Assembly: GCF_020360975.1 (NCBI RefSeq)
Contig: NW_025408675.1
Coordinates: 2,232,001-2,296,000 of the forward strand
Direction: 5' to 3'
DNA: 64,000 nucleotides
Source of the DNA: Hirsutella rhossiliensis
Taxonomy: Eukaryota; Ascomycota; Sordariomycetes; Hypocreales; Ophiocordycipitaceae
The notes beneath the pieces were generated by a model, which saw nothing but the letters and a program-made list of their open reading frames with translations, was not told the origin of the DNA and searched no databases. Positions 22,912-35,114 of this stretch are shown piece by piece (positions within the stretch are counted from its first letter, which is position 1; each line of letters starts with the position of its first letter). The translations under genes and the position numbers were made by a program.

Positions 22912-23847
22912 ATGGGCCTTTCAATCTCCATTCTATCCGTATTTCCACTACAACTGCGGCTTTGGCTCGGCAGGCTGTTCTTTCGTTCCCTTGGCCCCGC
23001 CACTGTGAGAGTGAGCTGGCATCGCGTCATCAAGGGACCATGCGACCCAACTGAGGTCGAGGCCATGCAATACATTGCCTCGCACACGACAATTCCAGTA
23101 CCTAGGGTCTACGCAGTCCACACTGAGCATAATGATTTCATTTACATAGAGATGGCCTATGTACAAGGCGAGGATCTGGAATACGCCTGGAGTGGCCTTT
23201 CGACGGACCAAATAGATTCTATCTTTGCCGACCTAAAGCAGCACATATCGAGCCTCCGCGAGCTTCAACCTCCGGCGCAAGGAGTTGTCTCATCGGCTCT
23301 TCAGAATCCCGCCTATGACTGCCGGATCGGAAATCGCTTCTTCGGCCCCATGACCCATGATGAGTTCCATTCACTAGTACGAGCGACCGTGAGCCTAGAA
23401 GACGTTACATCTATGCTCAGCGAGGAGATCGCCAAGGTACATACGCGTCACTATCAGACTCTCTTCGCGCATGCAGACCTAAGTCCTAGGAATATCATCG
23501 TCAAGGGCGGGCGCATTGTCGCTATTCTTGACTGGGCATTTGCGGGATGGTATCCGGAATACTGGGACTTCACTAGGGCGCACTATAACTTATTTTTTGA
23601 TCAGGACCGCTGGGAGGAGTACCTTCGTCTTGTTATGCCTTGCTACGAGATGGAACTCACGGCAGAGCGGATTCTCTGGGACAGGCTGCCGGAGCCGGGT
23701 ACGACGTTATCTTGGTACCGCAATGGAGTTCATGGTAAGACTGAGGGCTCTGCGCCTGCGGCAGCCTGGTTGCAGGCGAGGGCAGGCCGTCAGTTGGCAG
23801 ATTTGTGGACTCTGGCCCTTCGTCGAGAACGCTACGTTGTTGACTGA
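22912..23847 (+). CDS. APH-family (aminoglycoside phosphotransferase-like) small-molecule kinase
   Basis: 311 residues from the ATG at 22912 (MGLSISILSVF). The frame is open further upstream to 22771, but that part overlaps the transposon end and has no family character. Kinase features: PVPRVYAVHTEHNDFIYIEM (substrate-lobe start), catalytic loop HADLSPRNIIV (residues ~187-197, Asp189 and Asn194 present) and metal-binding ILDWAFAGWYPEYWD (Asp207). This is the usual layout of fungal APH/ChoK-like kinases, which phosphorylate unknown small molecules or act in detoxification; true aminoglycoside resistance is not implied. It lies next to the remnants of a PLP enzyme and upstream of a P450, so a role in a lost metabolite pathway is possible. 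The frame is intact. Confidence 0.88.
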   Translation: MGLSISILSVFPLQLRLWLGRLFFRSLGPATVRVSWHRVIKGPCDPTEVEAMQYIASHTTIPVPRVYAVHTEHNDFIYIEMAYVQGEDLEYAWSGLSTDQIDSIFADLKQHISSLRELQPPAQGVVSSALQNPAYDCRIGNRFFGPMTHDEFHSLVRATVSLEDVTSMLSEEIAKVHTRHYQTLFAHADLSPRNIIVKGGRIVAILDWAFAGWYPEYWDFTRAHYNLFFDQDRWEEYLRLVMPCYEMELTAERILWDRLPEPGTTLSWYRNGVHGKTEGSAPAAAWLQARAGRQLADLWTLALRRERYVVD

Positions 23848-23929
23848 TGTGATGGAGCATTGGGGCCAGGAACGGCACGTGGCCGAGGAGCTGCACGGGA
23901 TTTTTTTAGGTTTTAAGGAACGGCGCACC

Positions 23930-25250
23930 TCATTATATATCTTGGGGAATTCGTCCTCTGGAAGTTTAGCATGGTACAAGTCGAGGTACTGATATGGGAG
24001 ATCGGCGCAGATGAATACGCAGTTGGTTTCACCCGTTTTCGGATCGGCAAGCTCTCCAAGCTTCCCGGTTGCCTGTTGCTGTTTCAGGTATGCAAGTAAG
24101 CCGTGGAGAGCTTCACTAGACGACGGGCCACAGATAATGCCATTGCGGCAAAGCTCCATGGAGGTTCGAAAAGAGTCTACTGATTTCACTATCTCGTAAC
24201 GGTCGATTGTTTGGAATATTTCCTTCGCGAACGGGGCACAGTCCATGCCGGGAAGATGTCGAGGCCCCGGAGTAGTGTCACCGTGGGCGTTGAAGACACT
24301 ATCAATTGGTATTGGTTAGTATCAGTAACGTTTTTTATTTAAGGGGAATCATGCTTACCCGAGGATTGTGGCAGAAGGCTTCTCGGATTTGATATACTTT
24401 CCATTCCAAACGATACACCCTTTGGACAATAATATAATTGGTGGATACTTTGGCACCATATTGCGTGGTAGAAACACTTGCCTCCAGTGCCAACCGTGGC
24501 GCAGAAGACATTGATCTCGAGTAGTTGCCTCAAAATTTGCGGGCCTGTCCAACTAATATGGAACTTCCAATTCTGTAGAAGGGAAAGGGAGTCAACACTT
24601 GGCTTGAAGTGGAAGCCTCTTGGAATCAAGGCAGTAAAAGCAACCCACATTCTCATTGTGATACTGTCCAAGATTGAAAATGTCTCCTTTTTGGATGCCC
24701 CTGTTCCTCAATCTTCCCATTATTCCTTTCGGATCATCGTACGTTGGTTGGGTCATGCCTCCAAATAGGTCTCTTTTTGAATCCATGGTCAGCCTTGCAT
24801 ACTAGATGCCAGACAGAGCACTGTTGGGCGGGTAGGATATACACGTTGATGCCAAAAAGTCTCAACAGCTTCATCTGAGAAATGGGCTTTGTGTTGGAAA
24901 CATAGGCATGGACATCATCGTGGCCGTAGAGTGCCCTGGCGACAATTCCGAGGGAAATGGCAGTGGAGCCGGAGCTTGCCCTCTGCGAGCGGCTTGCTTT
25001 TTACGTCAGGATCTTGTTGAAGCATGTTCAGGACTGCAGACACATGTAAGTCAAATTCGTGTAGTGGGTCCCATAGCGATCTTAAGCATACCAAATAATG
25101 GACTTGACATTTTGGGCCGGCGACGCTGTAAGCATCTTTGCCTAAATCCTGACGCCAATTTTACGCATAGGACCAAGACGCTCAGGGATTTCAACGAGCG
25201 GCAATGGGGGATTTTGTTATGGATCATAGTACCGGGCCACTGAGTCGGGG
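23930..25250 (-). pseudogene. Cysteine synthase-like PLP enzyme, heavily broken
   Basis: Family fragments are scattered over all three minus frames. A C-terminal block (about 24246-23930) holds the phosphate-binding type sequence GIICGPSSSEALHGLLAYLK followed by NCVFICADLPYQYLDLYH, typical of fungal cysteine synthase/O-acetylserine lyase-like proteins. Upstream, WTGPQILRQLLEINVFCATV and GTGGK (about 24560-24470) correspond to the central PLP-enzyme core, and more degenerate N-terminal pieces reach about 25250. Stops and frame changes separate these blocks, too many for introns alone. No functional product is expected. The 3' end approaches the kinase gene tail to tail. Confidence 0.75.
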
Positions 25251-28200
25251 CCATGGATTTGCAGTAGCCATAACTTTCTCGTTTCTTGAGAGGTTCGGTT
25301 AACTTGTTTTCTCCTTAGGAAATAAATAGAGATTGTTCAGAAATTCCAAAGTAGCATCTTGGATAGCTTGTAACGATTTCTGTTCTTACCCTCTTGGACT
25401 GAACTGTGACTCGCGGCACCGTTCTTTAAAGGTCTCGTCCAGGGCGTTGCCTGGCTATCCCACTTATAGCGTCGCGGCAGTCCCTAGTTTACAAGAGGGG
25501 ACAGCAACGTGGTAGATCACAAGACCATCAGCTGGGTTTTGTCCCGCTGGCTGGGCTGAATATGCCACTTCATGGGTTTACCTCATGTCTCGGTTGCGCC
25601 GAAAGCGGGCGCGTCGTGGCTTGCCATGCACCCCTAACCGAAGGGCATGTTTCAGTTCTTGATGGACTGTCTCGGCCGCGTCATTATGAGGGGACAGGGT
25701 CGGCGGCAGGCTTCAACCCGAAGAGTTTCTCTCGCGATGAAGGCGCGCAAGACTGGGACACTGGTGGACATGTTGAGATTATGAGAGGTTCCCTACGGAT
25801 TAACAGGCGGGGTGCTAACAGCGCGCGGAAAGCCAATAAAACACTATGGACTGGCGCAGATAGCCTTCAATGTCTTGATCTTATCACATTGCTTGACCGT
25901 GTAAAGAGAGGCACCAAGGGCTTCGATAACCGAATCTTCGCCTCGCATTCGTCAATTCGGTTGTGGTTCGTGTGCCTCTAGAAATATTGAGTTGCAATGG
26001 CCAGAGTCATTGGCAACCTTGGCCAGCGGCCCACGGCTGCGCAGATCATGGCCTATGCCTGGCTGAATCCAGATCATGGCCGTAGATTTGGACATTCGGC
26101 AGACAGGTGGCTGGCATTATAAAGACAAGGGCACCCTGAGTTCTCTGCAATCCTTGTCAAAAGCCATGCTGCTCCTGCTTAACTACTATTGCACACATCT
26201 TCCAGACCTAACGTCTAGAAGAGCTGGACTGTCCGACAATTGCGGTGAGGCCTTGCGGAGTGTTGTCTGACGGGCGGTGAACGCATTCAAGGCACAAGGA
26301 TCACGACCTGAATATGACATGTACGTTGCGGTGGCCGTCCGCTTGTCCTGTTAGGGATGTCATGTGTAAACAGTGGTGTCTCACCGACATGCCACTGATG
26401 TAGTGAGGAAGCTAACTTGTTGATATTCGCATCCTTTTCATACCCGGAACGTCTTTTGTTGGACACCTTCTGGTGCGCAGACGGCCAGACTGGTCTATGC
26501 AGTGCGACCACCAGATACAGCGTCTGACAGAACCGTCTAATCATGGTCTGCCAGACTGCAGCCGAGTGCGTAGGACAAGCCGACCTTCCCCTCTCCCATG
26601 TCGGCTGATCATGAAGGGGGGTTGCGCAGTAGCCCAGCCAACATTAACCTGCAAAATCGATTCCGCCGGCGCAATTAGAGTCGGAGCTTAGCATCACTTC
26701 CCTCTCTCGAGCAGCTGTTTCGGACTCCGACAGCGAATTTTCTATATAATCTTCTTACAGAGAAGTGTGTTTAATAGCTTAGAGACAGTGTAGAATACTA
26801 GGGTAATAATATATAAGGACTAGATAGATAAGTTTAATAAGGCTCGTAAATATGTCGTTAATATCCATATGTGTATTAATATATATATTTACCTTATTTG
26901 TAATAGGGTTGTTCGGAGAAAATTAAGTGATCGCTTCCTCTAGAAGAGGAAGCACTTCGTCTAAAATGGAAGCACACTTGCAGTAGACCTATACTTTTGT
27001 CGTAAATCAGCCGGACTATTAAGTACCGCATATGACGGTTCAACTTGTGACTGTGTCCTTCGTCACTATTGACGCCAATGCTCCATTGACAGCCCTCCAT
27101 TGGGGAGGATCTCCCTGCAAGCTGACCGCATACTTGGACACAACGTAAAGTAAGGGTTGGGTGGGTTGCTTGTTCATCAGAATCCCGGAACGGTTGTGGA
27201 CCCTCTCGCAGACCACAGTGAATGTACTCCAGTGGAGTGACATACTTTCGCTTTCGAGCACGCAGTGGGGAGACGGCAGCCATTGGATCTTTTTGCGTCA
27301 TAGACAGGCCAGCACTTTTCCTCTTCGCAGCTCGCTGAAGCCAGAATAAGCCCAGCGAGGTCAATGGAATTGTCAATACAGTTTCAATGTGTTCTATGGG
27401 TTTATGTTATCAGCTCAAGGAAGCTCGCCAAATCACAAATTCGAGTCCCCGGAACCGCACCCATTAAGGCCTTGAGATTGTCACACCGTGCGTGTTGGCT
27501 GTTCTAGCCTGCCGCTTTGACACTGGTTACACCACAGAACCTGACATCACATCGCAGGTGAAAATCTCCAAAAGCACCTATCATAGCACCGGCGGCTACT
27601 GATTGTGTCCGGGAAACACCATTACTTTAAGAGCCCCCTTTCAGTGGAAACACGTTTGGTGATGGTGCAATGTCAAGTGAATGCCAAAAACTGTATAGTA
27701 GACAAACAGCGTATCAGCGGCTGAGAATCTGATAAAGGTAACTCCACGGGTCGCATCGTGGCTGGCTGATTATTTTGCTTATTAGGACCACAGGCGGGTA
27801 AAAGCGAGCCGTCGACATTGAATCTCTAATGGTGGTCGATGTCATTAAGCGCGCTCCCATTAATTTCGCATGTACATTCGGCCAGCAGTGTGGGATAACG
27901 CATACACTTCACCCGCATGCCAATAGAATGCTGTGTGTGCATGTGCAGATGTACATTCCTAGCAGACTTCGGGCCTTTGTATAGATTTGGTCGACTTGGG
28001 CAGCCTCTTTGGCCCGGATCCAACATTAAAACACCATTCTGCGGACACCAAGTAAGGGCAGATGAAGTGACATGTCAGACTGGAGAGAGGAATATTGCGA
28101 AGGAGACAAACACAACGAATCACGCTTGGCAGACGATGCTCCAACCCCGGTCCTTGAATGTGTATACTGTACATGAATGTGATATATGTATGGCCCCTGA

Positions 28201-28604
28201 ACAGAAAAGGTCATGTCTTGTTCAATGGGGTAGCTCCAAGCTACTGAGTACTGACATATCAGGGATTTGGATGACCTTCGAGTCGAGCGGAAGCAATCGC
28301 GGCGGGCATCATATATCTATGTTGACGGTCAAAGTGGCGCTGATGCAACGCTTCGCTATGCCAACACATTTGATTAATATCGGCATCCTGGTTCATATGA
28401 CCTCGAGATGCATTAATACTTACAACCCTGTATTGGGCATGCCTGCCTTTATTCCGTCCCGTAGGCAACCCGTGAGCTCAATTTTGGTTCTCCGAGTCAA
28501 ATACGCTTCCAGCCCCCTCCGAAAAGGACGGCGTCCTCCGATGGGCAACACTCCTCAATCTTGAATCGGACGAGCCCGACCCAGGCTCACCAAACCTCTT
28601 CCCC
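25251..28604. other. 3.3 kb without a supported gene; AT-rich patch inside
   Basis: A strongly AT-rich, TpA-rich patch at about 26735-26910 looks like RIP-altered repeat DNA. Frames at 25562-25981 (plus), 26894-27376 (minus) and 27917-28564 (plus) are the longest, but none has a domain or a clean start context. The right end is the promoter of the P450. Confidence 0.45.
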
Positions 28605-30352
28605 ATGGCGAACCCACACTTAATACAGGGCATCTTCATTGTAATCGGTGTCTTGGTATATCATCGATACTTTCGAAAAAGGACGAAGCTCAACTTACCT
28701 CCCGGACCGAAGCCGATTCCGATTCTGGGAAATATCAACGACCTCCCGCCGGAAGGGGTACCGGAGTATCAGCATTGGCTCAAGCACAAAGACAAATATG
28801 GCCCAATCAGTTCTGTTACTATACTGGGCGAGACAGCCGTGATTATCCATGACAGACAGGCGGCGTATGAGCTTTTGGAGAAGACAGCGAAGAAGACGTC
28901 TGGACGACCACCTATGGAGTTTGCCAGTCGATTGTGTGGCTTCGATAGGTTCCTCCCTGGCAAACAGTTTGATGATACCTATCGATGGCATCGTCGCCTC
29001 ATACACCAACAGCTGGGAACCAAGTCAGCTGTTGCTCGCTATCACGACATTCTGGAAGGCGAGGTGCAGCACTTTCTGGTACGAGTCTCGCGCGAGCCCG
29101 AGAATCTACTAAAACTTTTTAAGACGTACGTTGTATCTTTCCCCTAACGTCTGCATCCATGCAAAGCAAATAACAGGCTCTGGTGGCCTGGCATATGAAG
29201 CAGTACTGCTTTGATCCTCACTCGACTGCCATGTGCGGGCTGTCTTACTGACTTGGCCATAGTGTGACGAGCGCCATTATTCTCAAGATTACGTACGGCT
29301 ATTCCATAGAGCAGGAAAAAGACGACGATCTTGTCAACTTGATTGAGCAAATGATGATCAATCTTTCGTTTGCCTTTGTTCCGTTGGCATGGCCAGTGGA
29401 CATTGTACCCGGGCTCAAATACCTCCCCAGCAGCCTCCCCGGAATGAAGTTCAAGAAGACGGCTCGACAATGGAATCAGGTCAACCAAGAGGTAGCAGAC
29501 GTGCCATACCTATTCACACAGAAGCAAATGGCCGGTCAATATCCTCGGCCGTCATATGTGTCCAGGTTGCTCCAGCAGAGCAGGGACAACGGGGAAGAGA
29601 AATCTGACGAAGAACTCCGCCAGCTCGAGGACGCCATCAAGCACACGGCCGCCATTATGTTCGCCGGGGGTGCGGACACCACTGCGTCCAATCTGAGCAG
29701 CTTCCTTCTAGCAATGGCTTGCTTTCCGGAGGTTCAGAGAAAAGCACAGAAAGAAATCGATGACGTAGTCGGCACAGATCGGCTGCCGTGCTTCGAAGAT
29801 CGGAGCAAGATGCCATACATTGAGGGGGTGATCAAGGAGGCCCTGCGCTGGCTACCCGTTGCTCCGATAGGGACACCCCATACGGCAAGCGAAGACACCA
29901 CCTGCGGTGGGTATGATATTCCCAAGGGGGCCCAGCTGATGCCCGGGATATGGTGGTTCACGCACGATCCTCAAGTCCACCGAGACCCTGATGCCTTTGA
30001 CCCTGAACGATACTTTTCGCCGCGCAATGAACCAGATCCCCGATCCGTGGTGTTTGGGTTCGGGCGCAGAATTTGCCCTGGTCAATATCTCGCCGACGCG
30101 AAGCTTTTCCTGATCATCTCCCAGCTCCTGGCTGTTTTCAACATTTGCAAAGCCGTCGACGAAAACGGATCGGAGATTGACGTGAAGCTCGAGGCCACGC
30201 CAGGACTCATCGCCCACCCGGCCGATTTCCCGTTTAGGATCCTACCGAGAAACGCGCAAAAGACGAACTTGCTCCAGAAGATTCAGACAGACCATCCGTG
30301 GGAGGGAAGCGACGCAAATCTTCTGGGGGAAATTGCTTCGCAGAAGGTTTAG
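28605..30352 (+). CDS. Cytochrome P450 monooxygenase
   Basis: Two exons, 28605-29125 and 29263-30352, with a 137-nt GT-AG intron (donor GTACGT, acceptor CCATAG), encode 536 residues. An N-terminal membrane anchor (LIQGIFIVIGVLVYH) is followed by the proline hinge LPPGPKPIPILGN. The I-helix oxygen-binding motif AGGADTT lies at ~308-314, the ExxR motif (EALR) at ~366-369, and the heme loop FGFGRRICPG at ~438-447 with the cysteine ligand at 445. The whole resembles the O-methylsterigmatocystin oxidoreductase-type clan common in fungal metabolite clusters. It is intact, unlike the PLP enzyme before it and the GMC oxidoreductase after it. Substrate unknown. Confidence 0.95.
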
Positions 30353-31028
30353 GCATATGCGAGTGGCACCTGTGCCAGAAAGCCACTTCTGACGATTATT
30401 CCTCAGGTTCGAGACGCTCGAGGCGGGACTCGCGATCTGATAGGCTGAAAAATAGCTCTTCAAGCGAGAGATTGATGTGAGGACGCCTGTGATGGGGCCC
30501 TCTGTCCAAACGAATTGGGCGTACGTGCAAGGAACTGGTGTAGGCTTGGACAAGAGTCGTTTCCTCGTTGTTTTGGACTACCTGGTCCGGGAATCATGTT
30601 GACCTTCTTGTGAAGTGCCTGCCTGGTGAATAATGCATCTTCTCACCGCAGTCGGCGCAATTCATTGAAAGTAGCTCGCACTTAGTTGAGGTTTACAACA
30701 CTTCTCTATGGATTCATACGCCATCAATCAGTGCAAAGTCCGAGCTCGTGTACGAACGTTTACGTCGCCTTTTCACCGATGGTAAGGGCTGTTCTGGCTG
30801 TGTTTGCCGCGACATTACCTGACGCAGTGCTCAAATCGGCCCCTTCGAGCTTCTGCAATCCGTGGACCCCGATCGCTGCGTCGACGATTCCCTTTTTTCC
30901 TTCGGCGCCATTCTACAAGTCCCCATTTTATTTCACTGCAACCTAAGCTTCTCTTGCATAAACCACTCAATAATGGCGCCGTCGGCAGGTTACTCGACGT
31001 CGAACACGTTGGGCAAGGGGACCGTCAG
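30353..31028. other. Intergenic between P450 and GMC remnant
   Basis: Tail-to-tail spacer. A plus frame at 30686-30946 and overlapping frames lack any family character. Confidence 0.5.
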
Positions 31029-32400
31029 TTATGGTACAGGTCGCTGCGAATGACCCGAAAAGGGAGGATTCCAAGATGAGAACTCGCCTCCGAAGGACTT
31101 TATTCGGCGCATGAACTCCCTCTGCTTCTTGTAAATCCAGACGTATTTCTTAACATCGATATCGTTTTTATCCGTTAAGAATCCTGCGTCAAAGTCGACG
31201 GGATAAGAAGGCAAAGGGCCCGTGACGTGTACGTGACCTCAAGAGTAATAATGGGAATACTAGATAATCATTGACATGAGAATTTGGGACTTGTTGGGGT
31301 TGCTTTGAAATAAAGGCCCCAAGCATCTTGGAATTCGAAGTCCCGGGCTGCCACCTCATCGTCTGTTGAGCGGATCTTGAGGTAAGGTCCTGAGAATTGT
31401 GGCCAAGCTTGGGCGCATTATTCTTAATCATCTCTGCGTGGCCTCAGTACCCAAACACGACGGCATCAAGCGGACCAAGATTGGTTCTGTAAGCGCAGTT
31501 TATGAACTGGTGGTTTTTGTAGTCGCTGCCAGCACCTGAGAGATCTGCAACGAGACGCAACTTGGCGCGCTCGAGTACATCTGGGCTACCCATGCACGAC
31601 CGCTCAAGAACAGCCAGGGAACCAAACGCACCACACGAAATCGCTACCAGCTTCCTGGCCTCGATTCAGCATTCAAGCCCTGCCCAGCGGCGGGAAGGAA
31701 CTCAGGGTTTGACCGGTAGACGATACTGATAGCCTTGTCTCGCTCCACAATCACCTTGACAACTTCGGTTTCAACCAACACATACAAGTTGAGTGCTTTA
31801 CATCTCCTAGTCGAGGATGGAGGTAGCAGTACGCAGCGTCCTGGCACTTGGCCATCTTCAGCGACGTATCGAGGGGATATATACACGCCATTGATGCCAC
31901 TCAGCTGCATGCTTCGGATATTTCTTGTTCGTGGCTTGGTAGACCGGTGTGATCCTTCATATATGTGGATAGGTCCATCGAATCCGTGACGGGCCGCAAC
32001 CCCACTCTCGAGATATGTTTTGAACTTTTAATACGAGGATGGATTAGTTTCTGGCCAACATATGTACACGGGGAAAACCGCCGGACACGGACAGAGACGG
32101 AAGCGTGGCCGGATATAGGTTAAATTGGGCAGTCACACGTTCACTGTAAGCATTAATTTCTTCCGCGATCTGATCGTCCGTACGCTCTTCTTTCTCACTC
32201 AGGCCAGAGATTCAGAATCCCAGGGAGCATGTCTTTGTAAGATGGCATCTGCCTCCTACTCACATTCGTAGACTTGACGGGCCCCTCGGTCCCGGCCCCT
32301 TCGATTATGATACACGACGACTTGTCATTAATCTGGTCCGTATCGGCGCTACGACTGATGTTGCAAAAGCCTTCATGACGCCTAGGTGGTATGCATATCT
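31029..32400 (-). pseudogene. GMC oxidoreductase (FAD-dependent), broken
   Basis: Three blocks of glucose-methanol-choline oxidoreductase sequence appear on the minus strand. HGFDGPIHIYEGSHRSTK lies near 31990-31935. LNLYVLVETEVVKVIVERD, followed by YRSNPEF, lies within 31910-31644 and corresponds to the strand before the FAD site. A C-terminal FDAGFLTDKNDIDVKKYVWI plus YKKQREFMRR lies in 31214-31029. Sequence between blocks contains stops and frame changes, and the N-terminal FAD-binding GxGxxG region is not recognisable. These enzymes oxidise alcohols, often in secondary metabolism; this copy is not expected to work. Its closeness to the intact P450 suggests a former shared locus (inference). 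Confidence 0.75.
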
Positions 32401-32730
32401 GTATTTTCGGGGGAGCGGGTAGTGAATCGCCGTGAAAGCAACAGAATGATCATTGGTAGAGCGAACTCGGGCAACGATGTATTGAGCCGCAGGAGTCTTC
32501 TTGAGGCCATTCTGAGCAGACTAGTCAGCTCTCGACTCTACACACTTCCCTGTTTACGTGTAGCCGAGGATGGTAAATTTTAACTTCGATTTGCACATCA
32601 ACTCCTCTTAATCCTCCTACACATCTACCAGCAACGTGACCAGCATGGATTAGAGTCCAGCACTTCCCGTTACTTTCCCTTGTGCGCCACCAATCTCCGG
32701 CACATCGTTGGCCAGTCCGCTTACAGTCCC

Positions 32731-33360
32731 CTAAGGCTTGTCAGAGGTAGCGTCCGGTGAATCGGCCTGGACAGATCGGAGCCCAAGCTTTCCTGTTATG
32801 CCACTGGCCGCGTCACCGGCTACCGGTACACCCTTGACCAGTCCACTGATAGCCCCCTGAGGCTTGTCAGACGTAGCATCCGGTGAATCGGCCTGGATAG
32901 ATCGGAGCCCAAGCTTTCCTGTTATGCCACTGGCCGCGTCACCGGCTACCGGTACACCCTTGACCAGTCCACTGATAGCCCCCTGAGGCTTGTCAGAGGT
33001 AGCGTCCGGTGAGTCGGCCTGGATAGATCGGAGCCCGAGCTTTCCTATTATGCCACTGGCCGCGTCACCGGCTACCGGTACACCCTTGACCAGTCCACTG
33101 ATAGCCCCCTGAGGCTTGTCAGACGTAGCATCCGGTGAATCGGCCTGGATAGATCGGAGCCCGAGCTTTCCTGTTATGCCACTAGCCGCGTCACCGGCTA
33201 CCGGTACACCCTTGACTAGTTCGCTGATAGCCCCCTGAGGCTTGCCAGAGGCAGCGTCTGGTGAATCGGCCTGGATAGATCGGAGCCCGAGCTTCCCTGT
33301 TATGCCACTGGCCGCGTCACCGGCTACCGGTACACCCTTTACCAGTCCGCTGACATGCCG
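32731..33360 (-). repeat. 126-bp tandem repeat, five copies plus a degenerate part-copy
   Basis: The marker string TACCGGTACACCC recurs at 32821, 32947, 33073, 33199 and 33325, spaced exactly 126 nt. Copies differ at only a few positions. The period is a multiple of three, so it keeps the reading frame of the gene on the minus strand. A sixth, diverged copy lies left of 32820. Confidence 0.95.
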
Positions 33361-33565
33361 CTTGGCAGCACCCGCGTCTCTTGAACCAGCATCTGGCTTC
33401 TTATAGTTAGTCGTATAGAACGTCTGCGGGTATCCTGCTCAGTGTATAGCTAACCTGATCAACAGCCTTGACGTTGCCAATATCTTGGTTCTGGTTGCGT
33501 GTAGGAGCCGCAAAAGTCGCGGTAGCGATACTGATCGCAATCAATGCCGTGGCTTGGAACTTCAT
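32731..33565 (-). CDS. Secreted protein of near-identical 42-residue repeats
   Basis: Exon 1 (33565-33455) encodes a signal peptide (MKFQATALIAISIATATFAA) and a short pro-region. A 55-nt intron (33454-33400, GTTAGC...CTATAAG) follows, with branch-like CTAAC. Exon 2 (33399-32731) encodes five 42-residue repeats with the core GLVKGVPVAGDAASGITGKL and a linker containing QADSPDATSDKPQGAIS; total 259 residues. One dibasic KR site (AAKRHVSG) precedes the first repeat. The repeats lack cysteine and lack KR between units, so the protein is not a typical Kex2-cut pheromone or RiPP precursor. The stop (TAG at 32733-32731) falls where other repeats have CAG, and the same frame continues 26 codons to TAA at 32652-32650 with a diverged half-repeat. 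Function unknown; a wall or surface protein is possible. Confidence 0.82.
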
Positions 33566-33599
33566 GTTTAGAGTAAATGAGAAGATCAATGCCAGAGAA

Positions 33600-35114
33600 G
33601 ATGATTAATTCGTAGATTGAAGAAGGAAAACCTAGCAGTTGTCACTTCAGAGAATGATGTAGAACTGAGTCTGTAGATTGTCGTATACTGAGTTTTCGGA
33701 CGACTTGGACGTCTTCTTTATAGTCAGTGACCACCGTTGATCTCTTAGGCAAGCTGACGAGTGTTCTTTCCATTTTTGACACACAAAGCTGTTACCGGCC
33801 GGCGATCTGGGTATTCAAAGGCCGAACTGGCGACAAAATGAGCCGATGAGCTGCTGGAACAGAAAATGGCATGCATCGTGCCACCTCGTGCTATGCTGAC
33901 AATACAAGAATTAGAGAGAGAGCGAAGATCTCGAGTAGCACGTGTCGATCTTGCTCATGACGACTGATCTTCGTTTGGAAAGGGCTCTGATGATCATGGG
34001 CCAAAACGTAATTTGGGTCCCTTGCAGGATTCCAGTTCTTCAGCAGTCTGGTATAATAAACAAAGACTTTCTCCATCACAGATCCATGTCTTTGTTATGT
34101 AGGATTAAACATGCCAACACACGGAACTAAACTTCCAATCGTCGTTGCCGGTCTTTCCAATGACGAGTAGTCCAGCGTGTACATTACTGTTGTTTTGGCC
34201 TATATGGGTGGTGTGAACCAATCCGTCCTATGGAATGTAATATTTTAGGCATCCACTTACCAGATAGATAGTCGTTGTTCTGCTGGAACCGAATCCCTAT
34301 CTTGAAGTCTACCATTAGCTTTTCTACTCCTGTTGAACTGTGACCAGCCTGTCATTAAAAGGTTCTCTAAGTATGAGAAGGTTTGTCCCTTGCTTATTGC
34401 TATCAACATCAAATCAAGCTCTCCCGTTTTATCCTGCAGTATTCAAATCCTCCAGTATTCTCCCTGTGTCATGCTGGCTCTTTTCCCCCTCCGTGAGTGT
34501 ACCGCCAACAGTCGACGTCCTGATTGGCCGTGACCGCTGCCAGCAACCTGTTTTGCTCCCCTACGCCAGCCACAAGAATAACAGTCCCCCCCCCCTGCTT
34601 GTGCTCCTGAGCTTTGAGACGACGCGACTCGGCGGCTGTGGGCTCGTAAGGGGGACGCAGCTTGCCAGCCAAAGCAGTTGACGGCTTGCGATGCGACCGC
34701 GCTTCTTGGCAGGGGGGCCTGGCATTGGTGTTTACGGTATCTGCATGCCGAGGTATTGGCAGCGAGGTACTGGCAGGGCAGGTATGGTAGGTGAATACTG
34801 AGGGATGGGCCTCCAATCCTGTTCCATTTCTGTCGTCTTGCTGCTAGCATTTGGTACGACATTTAACTGACGTTGGTCCAGATGTCTCGTATGCCGCCCG
34901 CGAAATGCTCTCCAGGCTTGGTCAACTCGCCAGTGGTGTTATCGTGATCCCTGCAGAGCGAGCAGTGCACGTGCCCGCGTCCGTCCGCAACGGGGTAGTT
35001 GAAGCAGTGCATGCTCATGGTATTGTGAAGTCGTCGTGGTATTGTGTGGTAGTTGTGGCCGCGTGGCTTCGCCTCTTAGATTCGATGGTGAACTAGTCGC
35101 CCAGCCACTTCTAC
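33600..35114. other. Intergenic, no supported gene
   Basis: The part next to 33565 is the promoter of the repeat protein. Overlapping frames at 34340-34862 on both strands look like shadows of each other. Nothing else is recognisable. Confidence 0.45.

Noticed and set aside
27420..27470. TTCGAGTCC string suggesting a tRNA T-loop
   Set aside because: The flanking 5-bp stem does not pair and no cloverleaf fits on either strand.
27917..28564. 215-codon plus frame upstream of the P450
   Set aside because: No domain, scattered cysteines and no splice or start support; treated as chance.
33400..33565. Repeat protein as a RiPP/pheromone precursor
   Set aside because: Only one KR site, none between repeats, and the repeat core lacks a short peptide bracketed by cleavage sites.
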